From Mytilisepta virgata (taxonomy: Eukaryota; Mollusca; Bivalvia; Mytilida; Mytilidae), in the NCBI GenBank assembly GCA_028015205.1, contig CM051519.1, positions 85,767,539 through 85,831,538 on the forward strand: a DNA stretch of 64,000 nucleotides, given 5' to 3'. Below, piece after piece: positions 50,451 to 60,040 of this stretch. Numbering within the stretch: position 1 is the stretch's first letter; every line of letters starts with the position of its first letter. A model generated the notes under the pieces. That model did no database searches, was not told the origin of the DNA, and worked only from the letters and a program-made list of their open reading frames with translations. The translations under genes and the position numbers were made by a program.

Positions 50451-50950
50451 AACGCGGACGTAAAAGAGAGCACCCAAGGTGTCTTCGCTCACGGCCGCGT
50501 CCACCGACATGTTTCAATCCGTTTTCTAATGGAAATTTCCACTGAAATTTTCCATGACGTCACATTAACGGGATCCAACATGGATGCCTCCACGAACGCG
50601 GACCTGTAAGTGAGCACCCCCTCCGGAAACGACCGAACATTCACGAGGAGTGAAAAATTGTTCCGAAGACGTCTAAATGGTTCCGAATGTTGGCGAAAAC
50701 CCAGTAAATAGTTAAAATAATTATATTTTTTTTACTAAATGGTTCCAAAACCCCCCAAAAAAAGGAATTAAAATTAGAAAAATTATGTAAATATATTACG
50801 ACTTGTTAAAAAGATTTTTTAAAAAGTTAGAAAAATAGAAAAAAATTAAAGAAAAATTATATAAATAATAATAAAAATTAATAAAAAATTAAGAAAAATT
50901 AGACAAATTATAAAAAAAAAAATACTTACCTAACCCTAAAATAATCTTAT
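50451..50950. other. PolB upstream region
   Basis: Contains a TGACGTCA site at about 50,554 and a diverged form of the YY1-like module (ACATGGATGCCTCC, GAACGCGGACCTG), then AT-rich sequence. No gene seen. Confidence 0.5.
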
Positions 50951-51051
50951 CCCTAACACTAGTACCACTTCAAAGTCATAAGGGATTGAGCCCAATCCAA
51001 CATTTGAAACATGACTTTGAAGCAGGCTGCTAATCAGAACTAGTGTTAGGG
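50951..51051. repeat. 101-bp imperfect hairpin, copy 3 (inverted)
   Basis: Reverse complement of copy 1 in the outer parts, but the top loop reads GGATTGAGCCCAATCC on the plus strand exactly as in copy 1. Relative to its flanks the four-base loop is therefore inverted, as in flip/flop hairpin ends. Confidence 0.85.
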
Positions 51052-51464
51052 TAAACGATTGTCTTTAGGGTGCTTTGAGGTCTGAGTACAGTGCAGAGCA
51101 GCGTTGAGCAGCAAAGAGCAAGAGAAGAGCAGCGATGACGAACAGCAACAAGCCTGAGTAGCGATGAGCAGCAAGGAGTAGCAAAGAGCGGAATGGAGCA
51201 AGAGAAGAGAAACTAAGTGAATGCAATGAAATGGACCGCCGTTGCTAAGGACACCCATCCATTGATCTAATGGTGACAAGCATCGCTTGGAGGTAAGGGG
51301 ACATAATCCAATCCTACCTTTGGTCCTCACAGAAAATACTGAAAAGAACGGGATAAGGGGAGATAATCCAAACGTATACTCTCGGACTTCGACATAACAG
51401 TGAGGGTATCAGACCGATGAAAGATCCAGAGACGACCGAGAAGTGCGGGAAAAGGGAGATAATT
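51052..51464. repeat. Minisatellite-like GAGCAGC tract and shared spacer inside the right terminus
   Basis: GAGCAGCAAAGAGCAAGAG and similar units, the complement of the 31-bp minisatellite of element 2, followed by GGAGGTAAGGGGACATAATCC and TATACTCTCGGACTTCGAC, which also occur in both inner arms and in element 2 (55,080-55,380). Confidence 0.7.
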
Positions 51465-52053
51465 TACATAAACCCATCACTTCCGGTTGCACATGCGCGC
51501 AAATCACTTCCGAGTACTTCCGGTTCCTAGACATGCGCAGATCACACATCTGGGTCCTTGACTTACTTCATTTCCGTAAAGAAATGGCGGGAAAAACCAC
51601 TACTTCCGGTTGCGCATGCGCGCAAACCACTTCGGGGTACTTCCGGTTCCGGTAACGCATGCTCAGATCACACATCCGGGTCCTAGCATGTGACTTACGT
51701 CACTTCCGGTAACAAATGGCGCGAAAAACCACTACTTCCGGTTGCGCATGCGCGCAAACAACTTCCGGGTACTTCCGGTTCCGCCTGCACTTGCGCAGAC
51801 CACACATTCGGGTCCTAGCACGTGACTTGCGTCACTTCCGGCAACAAATGGCGGGAAAAACCATCACTTCCGGTTGCGCATGCGCGCAAACCACTTCCGT
51901 TACTTCCGGTTCCGGTCACGTGACTTCCGGTTCCGGTTACGTCACTTTCTGTGACGTCATTTCCGGTTCCGGTGACGTCACTTCCGGCACCTCCACAGCA
52001 CCTCCTCCTCTCCACCTCCTCAAATGCTAACTGAAAACCGCATATATACTACT
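51465..52053 (-). promoter_or_regulatory. Right terminal repeat of element 1 with ETS/NRF1/CRE/E-box array
   Basis: About a dozen ACTTCCGG (ETS on the minus strand), three GCGCATGCGC (NRF1), TGACGTCA (CRE) and GTCACGTGAC (E-box/USF-type) in four approximate 125-bp repeats, each also containing AAATGGCGGGAAAAACC. It ends CCTCCTCAAATGC...CCGCATATATACTACT. Longer than the left terminus because it carries more repeat units. Confidence 0.8.
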
Positions 52054-52059
52054 CGCAGG
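52054..52059. repeat. Target-site duplication of element 1, right (CGCAGG)
   Basis: Matches 39,416-39,421 and directly follows the terminus ...TATATACTACT. Confidence 0.75.
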
Positions 52060-54601
52060 GAAGTACGATAAATATGCTTTTTGTGAAACCTCTTTCTTTA
52101 TATATAGTAGAACTATTTCCTTACGGGCAGCACGGTACGTCTATACACCACCAAGGCCGCCTAAGCTCTTAATTTTTTTTTAAACTGCACTATCAGTACG
52201 ATAAAGAATTGAATAAATAACATTGTTTTCAAATTTGGACTTTATATATTTAGAAATAAAAGAGTTATTTACATTTTACATGACACGCGCCGACTTCTGT
52301 GTAATGTCCACGTTATCACATTGTTATTGACTCCCATTAAGCTTGACGAATTAATAAAAGCTGCACTGATGATACAATGGTCAGGAAACTTTACACATTT
52401 TTATTTCTGTTGTTGATTAACGCAAGAATTTATAAATAGTTTTTTCTTCTTGTTTTTGGTTTTGGTGATATATTTTTTTTGTAGTTTATCATGGTTATTG
52501 TTTTTGTTTGTTTGGTTTTGTTGAGGCCACAACAAATTGAATTTTAGTTCTTTGGATTTTTTAGGGCAAAAATAGGTACGAACGAGCGAAATGTTTATTT
52601 AATTTTTTTTCTTTAAATGTCCACTGCATCAAAACTAATGTCAGAGATTTTTTCGTCCAAAAAACTGATATATATTCATTTAGACATGTAACACATAATA
52701 GTAGAAGATTCCACATAGCATTCATACCCAAGAATATCGGCCACTGTATCTGAAAATCCTTGTCAGCGCTCCAGCTGTGCCATCCACCTAACGTATTTCT
52801 AATTTGCATTGATTTCTAATTTCTATTGGAAAAATTCGGGTACCTTTAGTTTTTTTTTTTGTCGATTACAAATGTATTATTTAAGTAAGAAAAGTTTCCA
52901 CGGCAGGAAAGATTTGTAAATAAATTTCCAATATTATGGTACAAAATAATAATTTTTAAGTTAATGTATAAGGTGTCAATAATTTTTTGAAAACTGGTCA
53001 ACCTTAAATCAGTATTTTACAATAGAGTAATATTGGAAAATGCCAAAATTTGGACTTACCAGAACCCAAAGAAACGTTAATATAAAATCAAGCTTTCATA
53101 TAAAAAAAATTCCACACCGCATAATGTTTCCAAATGATAAAGGAATCGAATGGTCAAAAGAAAATAATTTTAAAATAACTTCTTAAGAAGATGAATTTTT
53201 TCCATTAACACAATACAGTTCTTAGCTATGGAATGTAGTATATATCACGATTGGATATAAGCATATGAATTGTTTTTATTACACATGTATGTATTAATAT
53301 TCTTATTAACTTCAAATATATAAAATTAAATTTATTTGTTAATTTTATAATAGTAGATATACACATTAAATTTTTTTTGACAAGAATCAAATAAAGAATT
53401 CAATCACAGGATAAACTGCAAAAAATTATGACTATTGCCTGGTTTGAAAAATCATTTTATTTTATTTTTTTATTTCATTTTATTTTATTATAATGTTGAT
53501 TGTTTTTTTTTCATAAGTTTTACCGTAAGCTAAAATGATTTATTCAATATTACTTTTTATTTAATATCAGAGAAAATTTAGTTGTTTTTATTGGTTAAAA
53601 CATGGTCATGTGGTATTTATTAATCTGCGTTGAAATGCCAAGCAGGCATTATGATGATAATGCCCGTGGGCATTACCACACGGTAATACCTGCTTGCAAT
53701 TTAGAGTTACGTTCCCTGTTTAAAACGCAAACGTGATGCAGCAGTAGTTAATTAAATTATAGACATTTCTAGATGAAATTTTGGTTTCAATGAAATAAAA
53801 ACAATAGTTGCTTAAATAGTATTGTTGTAATATTATATAACAGGGTGCCTTTTTTATGTACTTAGTAGGTATGCATATTTCGAATAATAAATTCTTGTCA
53901 GTAATGCTTGAAGTAGAAAAAAAGAATATATATGGGGAACTTCAATGAATATACAATATACCACCATAGCACCAAAAGTAATGACAGAAACATAAACACC
54001 CATCCAGAGGTCATCATGAGGTATTCAACATACATGTACATGTAAGGAACCCAGCAGACATATATTGCCTTCAACATTGATAATTATCAATCTTTCAGGC
54101 AATATCAGTCCCTTGGGCAGTCACTATATCATGATAATGTCCTCTATATAAGCAACTATTGTATAATTCAAATCAGTCTTAATTCAAATGAAAAAAAGGT
54201 CAAGGAATGCACATTTTATTGAAACTGAATTACTGTAAAGTAATTTTTATAACAAACTCTAAATCTGGAAACTGGAAAATAATTTTGAAAAACAAATGAC
54301 ACCGATCACACTTGTTAATAAAGAATTCAGATATATCTGTTTATTTACTTGTAAATAAAGGTTTATAAAAAATGCATCTACAAGCTTTTGTTGATTATAT
54401 AAGAGCATCACGCATGGACAGTGTACGCATAAATCGGACCACACGCTGTGTTATAGACTTGGTAATTCATTGTTGTGTTAGTTGGTTGATGATGTAAGAC
54501 AAAAACCAAACTGTTATGAAAATCAAATATGATACAAAAAATGTACCGGAAGATTGGCTTAGTGGAGAGTCTGTTGTTACAGAAATTAATCGTGTGATAT
54601 T
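52060..54601. other. Host spacer between the two elements
   Basis: AT-rich host-like DNA with the right copy of the 29-bp repeat (52,105-52,133). A minus-strand frame at about 52,740-52,800 reads LGGWHSWSADKDFQ, faintly like a discoidin domain, but too short and interrupted to call. A palindrome around GCCCGTGGGCATTACC lies at about 53,640-53,700. Confidence 0.4.
52105..52133 (+). repeat. 29-bp direct repeat outside element 1, right copy
   Basis: Identical to 38,970-38,998, same orientation; its flanks are otherwise different. Confidence 0.85.
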
Positions 54602-55060
54602 AGTAGTATATGGGCACAGTTCAGTTATCATTTGAGGTGGAGCTGAGGTGGAGCTACCGGAAGTGACGTCAACCGGAAATGACGTCACCGGAAGTGACGT
54701 GGCCGGAACCGGAAGTGACGTGACCGGAACCGGAAGTGATTTTTGCGCGCATGCGCAACCGGAAGTGGATAGTTTTCCCGCCCTTTGTTGCCGGAAGTGA
54801 CGCAAGTCACGTGGTAGGACCCGGATGTGTGTTCTGCGCATGCGTAGGCGGAACCGGAAGTACCCGGAAGTCAGGCGCATGCGCAACCGGAAGTAGGGTG
54901 TTTTTTCCGCCATTTGTTGACGGAAGTGACGAAAGTCACGTGGTAGGACCCGGATGTATGTTCTGCGCATGTTCAGGCGGAACCGGAAGTGGTTGGTGCA
55001 ACCGGAAGTAGTGGGTTTTCTCCATTGACGGAAGTGACGCAAGTCACGGACCCGGAAGTT
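54602..55060 (+). promoter_or_regulatory. Left terminal repeat of element 2 with ETS/NRF1/CRE/E-box array
   Basis: About a dozen CCGGAAGT, GCGCATGCGC or TGCGCATGCGTA sites, TGACGTCA and GTCACGTGG, in repeats that include a TTTCCCGCC- or TTTCCGCC-like block before each CGGAAGTGACG. Same orientation as the left terminus of element 1. Confidence 0.8.
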
Positions 55061-55429
55061 CCATGCTTGACCAGAACTCAGATTGAATTATCTCCCCTTT
55101 TCCCGCATTTCTCGGTCGTCTCTAGATCTTTCATCGGTCTGATACTCTCACTGATATGTCGAAGTCCGAGAGTATACGAAGTACACTATTGGATTATCTC
55201 CCCTTATCCCGCTCTTTTCATCTGCGGGTGATGTTTTCTGTGAGGACCAAAGGTAGGATTGGATTATCTCCCCTTATCCCGCTCTTTTCATTTGGGGGTA
55301 TTTTCTGTGAGGACCAAAGGTAGGATTGGATTATGTCCTCTTACCTCCAAGTGATGCTGTCACCATTAGATCAATGGAGGGGTGTCCTTAGCAACCGCCT
55401 TAGCAACGGCGGTCCATTTCTATGATGCA
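55061..55429 (+). repeat. Spacer shared with element 1
   Basis: GGATTATCTCCCCTTATCCC, ATGTCGAAGTCCGAGAG and TTACCTCCAAGTGATGCTG recur from the inner arms of element 1. The block GTGAGGACCAAAGGTAGG is duplicated within it. Confidence 0.75.
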
Positions 55430-58130
55430 CTTCGTTTCTCTTGTTTTGCTCCACCCCGCTCCTCGCTGCTCTTCTCTTGCTCCGTGCTGCTCATCGCTGC
55501 TCTTCTCTTGCTCATCGCTGCTCATCACTGCTCATTGCTGCTCATCTCTTGCTCATCACTGCTCTTCTCTTGCTCCGTGCTGTTTTTCTCTTGCTCTTTG
55601 TTGCTCATCGCTGCTCATTGCTGCTTTTCTCTTGCTCATCGCTGCTCAGCACTGTTTTTCTCTTGGTTTTTTGTTGCTCGTCGCTGTTTTTCTCTTGGTT
55701 TTTGTAGCTCATCGCTGTTTTTCTCGTTCTCATCGCTGTTTTTCTCTTGCTCTTTGCTGCTTATCGCTGTTTTTCTCGTGCCCTTTGCAGCTCATCGCTG
55801 TTTTTCTCGTGCTCATCGCTGTTTTTCTCTTGTTCTTTGCTGCTCATCGCTGTTTTTCTCTTGCTCTTTACTGCTCAGCACTGTTTTTCTCTTGCTCTTT
55901 ACTGCTTATCGCTGTTTTTCTCTTGCTCTTTACTGCTCATCGCTGTTTTTCTCTTGCTCTTTGTTGCTCATCGCTGTTTTTCTCTTGTTCTTTACTGCTC
56001 AGCACTGTTTTTCTCTTCTTCTTTACTGCTCAGCACTGTTTTTCTCTTGGTTTTTGCAGCTCATCGCTTTTTTTCTCGTGCTCATCGCTGTTTTTCTCTT
56101 GTTCTTTGCTTCTCATCGCTGTTTTTCTCGTGCCCTTTGCAGCTCATCGCTGTTTTTCTCTTGCTCTTTACTGCTTATCGCTGTTTTTCTCTTGATCTTT
56201 ACTGCTCATCGCTGTTTTTCTCTTGTTCTTTGTTGCTCATCGCTGTTTTTCTCTTGATCTTTACTGCTCATCGCTGTTTTTTCTCTTGTTCTTTGTTGCT
56301 CATCGCTGTTTTTCTCTTGTTCTTTGTTGCTCATCGCTGTTTTTCTCTTGCTCTTTGCTGCTTATCGCTGTTTTTCTCGTGCCCTTTGTAGCTCATCGCT
56401 GTTTTTCTCGTGCTCATCGCTGTTTTTCTCTTGTTCTTTGCTTCTCATCGCTGTTTTTCTTTTGCTCTTTGCTTCTCATCGCTGTTTTTCTCGTGCCCTT
56501 TGCAGCTCATCTCTGATTTTCTCGTGCTCATCGCTGTTTTTCTCTTGTTCTTTACTGCTCATCACTGTTTTTCTCTTGTTCTTTACTGCTCATCGCTGTT
56601 TTTCTCGTGCTCATCGCAGTTTTTCTCTTGTTCTTTACTGCTTATGGCTGTTTTTCTCTCGCTCTTTGTTGATCATCACTGTTTTTCTCGTACTCTTTGC
56701 TGCTCATCGCTGTTTTTCTCTTGTTCTTTGTTGCTCATCACTGTTTTTCTCGTGCTCATCGCTGTTTTTCTCTTGTTCTTTACTGCTTATGGCTGTTTTT
56801 CTCTCGCTCTTTGTTGATCATCACTGTTTTTCTCGTACTCTTTGCTGCTCATCGCTGTTTTTCTCTTGTTCTTTGTTGCTCATCACTGTTTTTCTCGTGC
56901 TCATCGCTGTTTTTCTCTTGTTCTTTACGTCTCATCGCTGTTTTTCTCTTGCTCGTTACTGCTTATCGCTGTTTTTCTCTTGGTTTTTGTAGCTCATCTC
57001 TGATTTTCTCGTGCTCATCGCTGTTTTTCTCTTGCTCTTTACTGCTCATTGCTGTTTTTCTCTTGCTCTTTACTGCTCATCGCTGTTTTTCTCTTGCTCT
57101 TTACTGCTCATCGCTGTTTTTCTCGTGCTCATCGCAGTTTTTCTCTTGGTTTTTGTAGCTCGTCGCTATTTTTCTGGTGCTGTTTACTGCTCGTCGCTGT
57201 TTTTTCTCTTGTTCTTTGTTGCTCATCACTGTTTTTCTCTTGCTCTTTACTGCTCATCACTGTTTTTCTCTTGTTCTTTACTGCTTATCGCTGTTTTTCT
57301 CTTGGTTTTTGTAGCTCATCGCTGTTTGTCTCTTGCTCTTTACTGCTCATCGCTGTTTTTCTCTTGCTCTATGCTTCTCATCGCTGTTTTTCTCTTGTTC
57401 TTTACTGCTCATCACTGTTTTTCTCTTGTTCTTTACTGGTCATCGCTGTTTTTCTCTTGCTCTTTACTGCTCATCGCTGTTTTTCTCTTGCTCTATGCTT
57501 CTCATCGCTGTTTTTCTCTTGTTCTTTGTTGCTCATCACTGTTTTTCTCTTGCTCTTTACTGCTCATCAATGTTTTTCGCTTGTTCTTTACTGGTCATCG
57601 CTGTTTTTCTCTCGTTCTTTACTGCTCATCGCTGTTTTTCTCTTGCTCTTTACTGCTTATGGCTGTTTTTCTCTCGCTCTTTGTTGCTCATCACTGTTTT
57701 TCTCTTGTCCTTTGTTGTTCATCGCTACTCCTTACCTTACTCGCGTGCTTATTTCGTTTTTTTGGGGCTACTTGTCTCTGTTTTCGCTGCCACTACTGCT
57801 CCTGCTGCTTTTTGCTGTTCGTTATCGCTGCTCTTCTCTTGCTCATCGCTGTTTTTTCTCTTGCTCATCGCTGATCCTTTCTTGTTCTTTGCTGCTCATC
57901 CCTACTCAGGGCCTTACTCGCGTGCTCATTTCGCTCCTGCTGCTTGTTGCTGATCGTCATCGCTGTTCGTCATCGCTGCTCTTCTCTTGCTCATCACTGC
58001 TCTTCTCTTGCTCATCGCTGCTCTTCTCTTGCTCTTTGCTGTTCATCGCTACTCATGATCTTACTCGCGTGCTCATTTCAGTTTTTTGGTGCTATTTGTC
58101 ACTTTTAATCGCTGCTGCTGCTACTGCTGA
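55430..58130 (+). repeat. 31-bp minisatellite, about 80-85 units
   Basis: Unit approximates CTCATCGCTGTTTTTCTC then TTGCTCTTTACTG (31 bp), with frequent CTTGTT and CGTGC variants; edges are degenerate. Because 31 is one more than a multiple of three and no reading of the unit contains a stop, all three plus-strand frames stay open and give long Leu/Phe/Ser/Cys-rich frames; I regard these as non-coding. No introns, starts or composition support a protein. Confidence 0.88.
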
Positions 58131-58270
58131 AGGAATGTAGTTTACTGCTGATGATCGGAAGGCCACTCGGTACTCATGTTGTCGGTTTGATTGGTAGATC
58201 AAGACTGATCGATGTGATTGTATACTGGGATATTTATCGACGACAAACACAAATGAAACAGTTTCATATT

Positions 58271-58792
58271 TTATTTTACAAAATCTACATCAGTCAATGT
58301 TTTAAGTTCTGGTTCTTTCTCTTCAAACAAAGGTATGATCTTCTTCAGTTCTTTCCATTCGAAGGTGTCGAAGCCGATTCCTCTCTTTGTTGGACGATAG
58401 GTCCAGTATCCCCGGGGTATAAAGTGCTTTCTTATCCAAATAGTGGGGTATGGGGATTTGACGGTGACGAATACATTGTCCCCAATGTGATATCTCCAGT
58501 CGACTAGTTCTTTATCCTGTACTCTACCGATCAAATCATCCAGAACATCAGTAGTCTCGCATAAAGCTTTCCATTGTATCAAAGATAAGCTCACTCCGGT
58601 CTTGGTGGCCACCGTTTCACTTTCCCAAAATCTGAGATCTACTCTTTTACTGCCATTCCATTCTGTCAGCTCTGCATACGTTCCTCCACCAAGTAGTACT
58701 TTCAAAGGAATATCGGAAGCTGTCATGGCGTCTTGGACGATATCGCTCTCGGTCTGGTCTTTGGTTTTCTTTTCTTTACGAGACATATACAT
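58271..58792 (-). CDS. Protein with two tandem PC4-like (ssDNA-binding) domains
   Basis: About 173 residues (start MYMSRKEKK at 58,792; MSRKEKK at 58,786 is also possible). Domain 1, about 36-92, reads LGGGTYAELTEWNGS, KRVDLRFWES, GVSLSLIQWKALCE, matching the PC4/p15 pattern (beta strands, DxRxxW, G(I/V)SLxxxQWxxL). Domain 2, about 101-157, repeats it in diverged form (VFVTVKSPY, IWIRKHFIPRGYW, KRGIGFDTFEWKELKKI). PC4 proteins bind single-stranded DNA and aid transcription; single domains normally dimerise, so a tandem could fold as one internal dimer. A replication or transcription role in the element is inferred. TATAAA at 58,817-58,812 is only 25 bases from the ATG, so the leader is very short. 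An in-frame extension to 58,948 exists but lies upstream of that TATA box. Confidence 0.72.
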   Translation of the reverse strand: MYMSRKEKKTKDQTESDIVQDAMTASDIPLKVLLGGGTYAELTEWNGSKRVDLRFWESETVATKTGVSLSLIQWKALCETTDVLDDLIGRVQDKELVDWRYHIGDNVFVTVKSPYPTIWIRKHFIPRGYWTYRPTKRGIGFDTFEWKELKKIIPLFEEKEPELKTLTDVDFVK

Positions 58793-58811
58793 GATTCTTC
58801 TAGCTGGTCTA

Positions 58812-58817
58812 TTTATA
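58812..58817 (-). promoter_or_regulatory. TATA box of the PC4-like gene
   Basis: Minus strand TATATATATAAATAG; 20-30 bases upstream of both candidate start codons. Confidence 0.55.
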
Positions 58818-58994
58818 TATATATATTTGTAAAGATGGACTGGATTGGTTCTTATATTATGAAACTTGAAACATGATTGGCTATCTTTCCGACATCGTGA
58901 TTGGTTAAATTCTCCCGTTCCGATTGGTCGAAAATCTGGCATTTTCATTGGTCAATTCCAACCGTTTCGATAGATCAACACGATGATACATTGT

Positions 58995-59135
58995 CTAAAT
59001 ATGCGGCGCCCAATCCGGAAACTGTTCACAATAGGTACGAGTAAACACCGACAATACGACCAGTCTTCCTTGGTTCAGCACACCGTCTTCGAACATGGCA
59101 GAAACGATTCTCTCGTATACTCGTAGGGGGTCCAT
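58995..59135 (-). CDS. 46-residue protein resembling a Bcl-2 BH1 region
   Basis: The frame starts MDPLRVYERIVSAMF and continues EDGVLNQGRLVVLSVFTR, ending FPDWAPHI and TAG. The core fits the BH1 pattern of Bcl-2 proteins ([LM]FxDGxxNWGR[ILV]V) except that the near-invariant Trp is Gln. No BH3, BH2 or membrane anchor is present, so it is either a truncated remnant or a coincidence. A TATAAAAGG box at 59,176-59,168 lies about 40 bases upstream, the layout used by the other genes of this element, which argues it is transcribed. Related animal adintoviruses have been reported to carry apoptosis-related genes. The mirror copy would start at 64,008, just off the window. Too short for confident homology. 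Confidence 0.42.
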   Translation of the reverse strand: MDPLRVYERIVSAMFEDGVLNQGRLVVLSVFTRTYCEQFPDWAPHI

Positions 59136-59167
59136 CGTACGAATGACTTCTCTGACTATCTTCACTT

Positions 59168-59176
59168 CCTTTTATA
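59168..59176 (-). promoter_or_regulatory. TATA box (TATAAAAGG) of the BH1-like mini-gene
   Basis: Textbook TATA sequence; mirrored at 63,967-63,975 on the plus strand. Expected transcription start is about 10 bases before the ATG at 59,135. Confidence 0.6.
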
Positions 59177-59250
59177 CATTTATGACATGAGACTACTCTG
59201 CATTGACAAACTTGTAACTGTCTACATATATACATGTATATATAGTGTTG

Positions 59251-59455
59251 CCAGAAGATCCCGATACCGGGGTTTTGTATCTGAGGCACTGGCAGTCCAC
59301 CCGGACAGAGGAAAATACCGACAATCGTGTTCAGGATGAACGAGATTACATCCGCCACCTTTCCTGATATGGTTCGCCACACATTCAACCAACGTGTCGT
59401 TTGGATTTATACTGAGAAACGCAGAGACCGGAGAACTAAGATACTTCCATTCCAG
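59251..59455 (+). pseudogene. PolB relic (three small blocks), left arm
   Basis: Reads PEDPDTGVLYLRHWQS and TEENTDNRVQD, matching residues 198-226 of the element 1 PolB; then ATFPDMVRH (239-246) and SFGFILRNAETGELRYFHS (260-278). Two deletions and frame changes separate the blocks. No zinc fingers or catalytic parts remain. Confidence 0.8.
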
Positions 59456-59489
59456 GACGGGGACGAATGTTCTCTGTCTCGATGATGTT

Positions 59490-59690
59490 AGATGGACATC
59501 AAAGATGGCTGCACCCATTCTGTTGCTTTTTGCTGCTCATCGCTGTTTTTCTCTTGCTCTGCTAATGATGACCTTACCTCATTTCAGTTTTGGGGCAACT
59601 TGTCGCTGTTTTCGCCGCTGTTGCTAGTGGTGGTCGATTGTCGTTAGTCAAAGATTGGATCTGTGCGAGAGCACCCTTAGATCCGGGTTA
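59490..59690 (+). other. YY1-like module and spacer, left arm
   Basis: GACATCAAAGATGGCTGC at about 59,492, then GCTCATCGCTGTTTTTCTC (one minisatellite unit) and GGGGCAACTTGTCGCTG. No gene. Confidence 0.5.
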
Positions 59691-59850
59691 TTTAAAAGTC
59701 CACTCTGCATTTATCCAGGCTTGTGACTGGCTATCATAAGATAGGCTGCATTAATCCTGCTCAATTTTTTAAGGGCACTCTGCATTTGTCCAGGCTTGTG
59801 ACTGGCTATATATATGTATAAACATATATAGGCTGCATTACCCTCCTTCC
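59691..59850 (+). repeat. Two 90-bp repeats, each ending in a hairpin
   Basis: CACTCTGCATTTATCCAGG, CTTGTGACTGGCTAT appear twice; the first ends CTATC-ATAA-GATAG, the second CTATATATG-TATAAA-CATATATAG, each followed by GGCTGCATTA. The stems differ but both pair. Mirrored at 63,293-63,453. Confidence 0.7.
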
Positions 59851-60040
59851 CTTATTTGTTATATTTTTTTCTGTTTTTCTTTGTAATATGTTCCAATTCC
59901 TCCGTCACATAGAGTCATTGCTGTCTTCAGCTGGAGGTGGGTCGTAGTCGTTCAATACACGGTTAAGCAGATATTTTCGTTTTTCTACGGCCTAATCCCA
60001 TGATTCTTTTGATTCGTAGTCTTCCTATTCTCTCCAGCGT

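Larger units (their letters stand above)
39422..52053. mobile_element. Element 1: palindromic Polinton/adintovirus-like element encoding PolB
   Basis: A 12.6-kb insertion with 16-18 bp perfect termini (AGTAGTATATATGCGGTT inward) and longer, diverged terminal repeats, flanked by CGCAGG on both sides. Left to right: terminal promoter array; ~101-bp hairpin; truncated PolB (plus); downstream module; hairpin; two telomere-like arrays; mirrored downstream module; full-length PolB (minus); hairpin; terminal array. It is GC-richer than its surroundings. The mirror axis of the inner arms is at about 44,421. The left half is shorter because about 3 kb (PolB promoter and codons 1 to about 834) is deleted there and a 977-bp segment is duplicated. 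None of the other Polinton core genes (integrase, ATPase, protease, capsid) is present, so it depended on proteins supplied elsewhere or is a defective derivative. Confidence 0.78.

Noticed and set aside
52561..52809. Possible discoidin-domain remnant (LGGWHSWSADKDFQ)
   Set aside because: Only about 14 residues resemble the domain, with stops close by; not enough to annotate.
55382..58140. Long hydrophobic open frames (up to 363 codons) in all three plus-strand frames
   Set aside because: They are readings of the 31-bp minisatellite; composition is repetitive, frames overlap completely and no start context or homology supports them.
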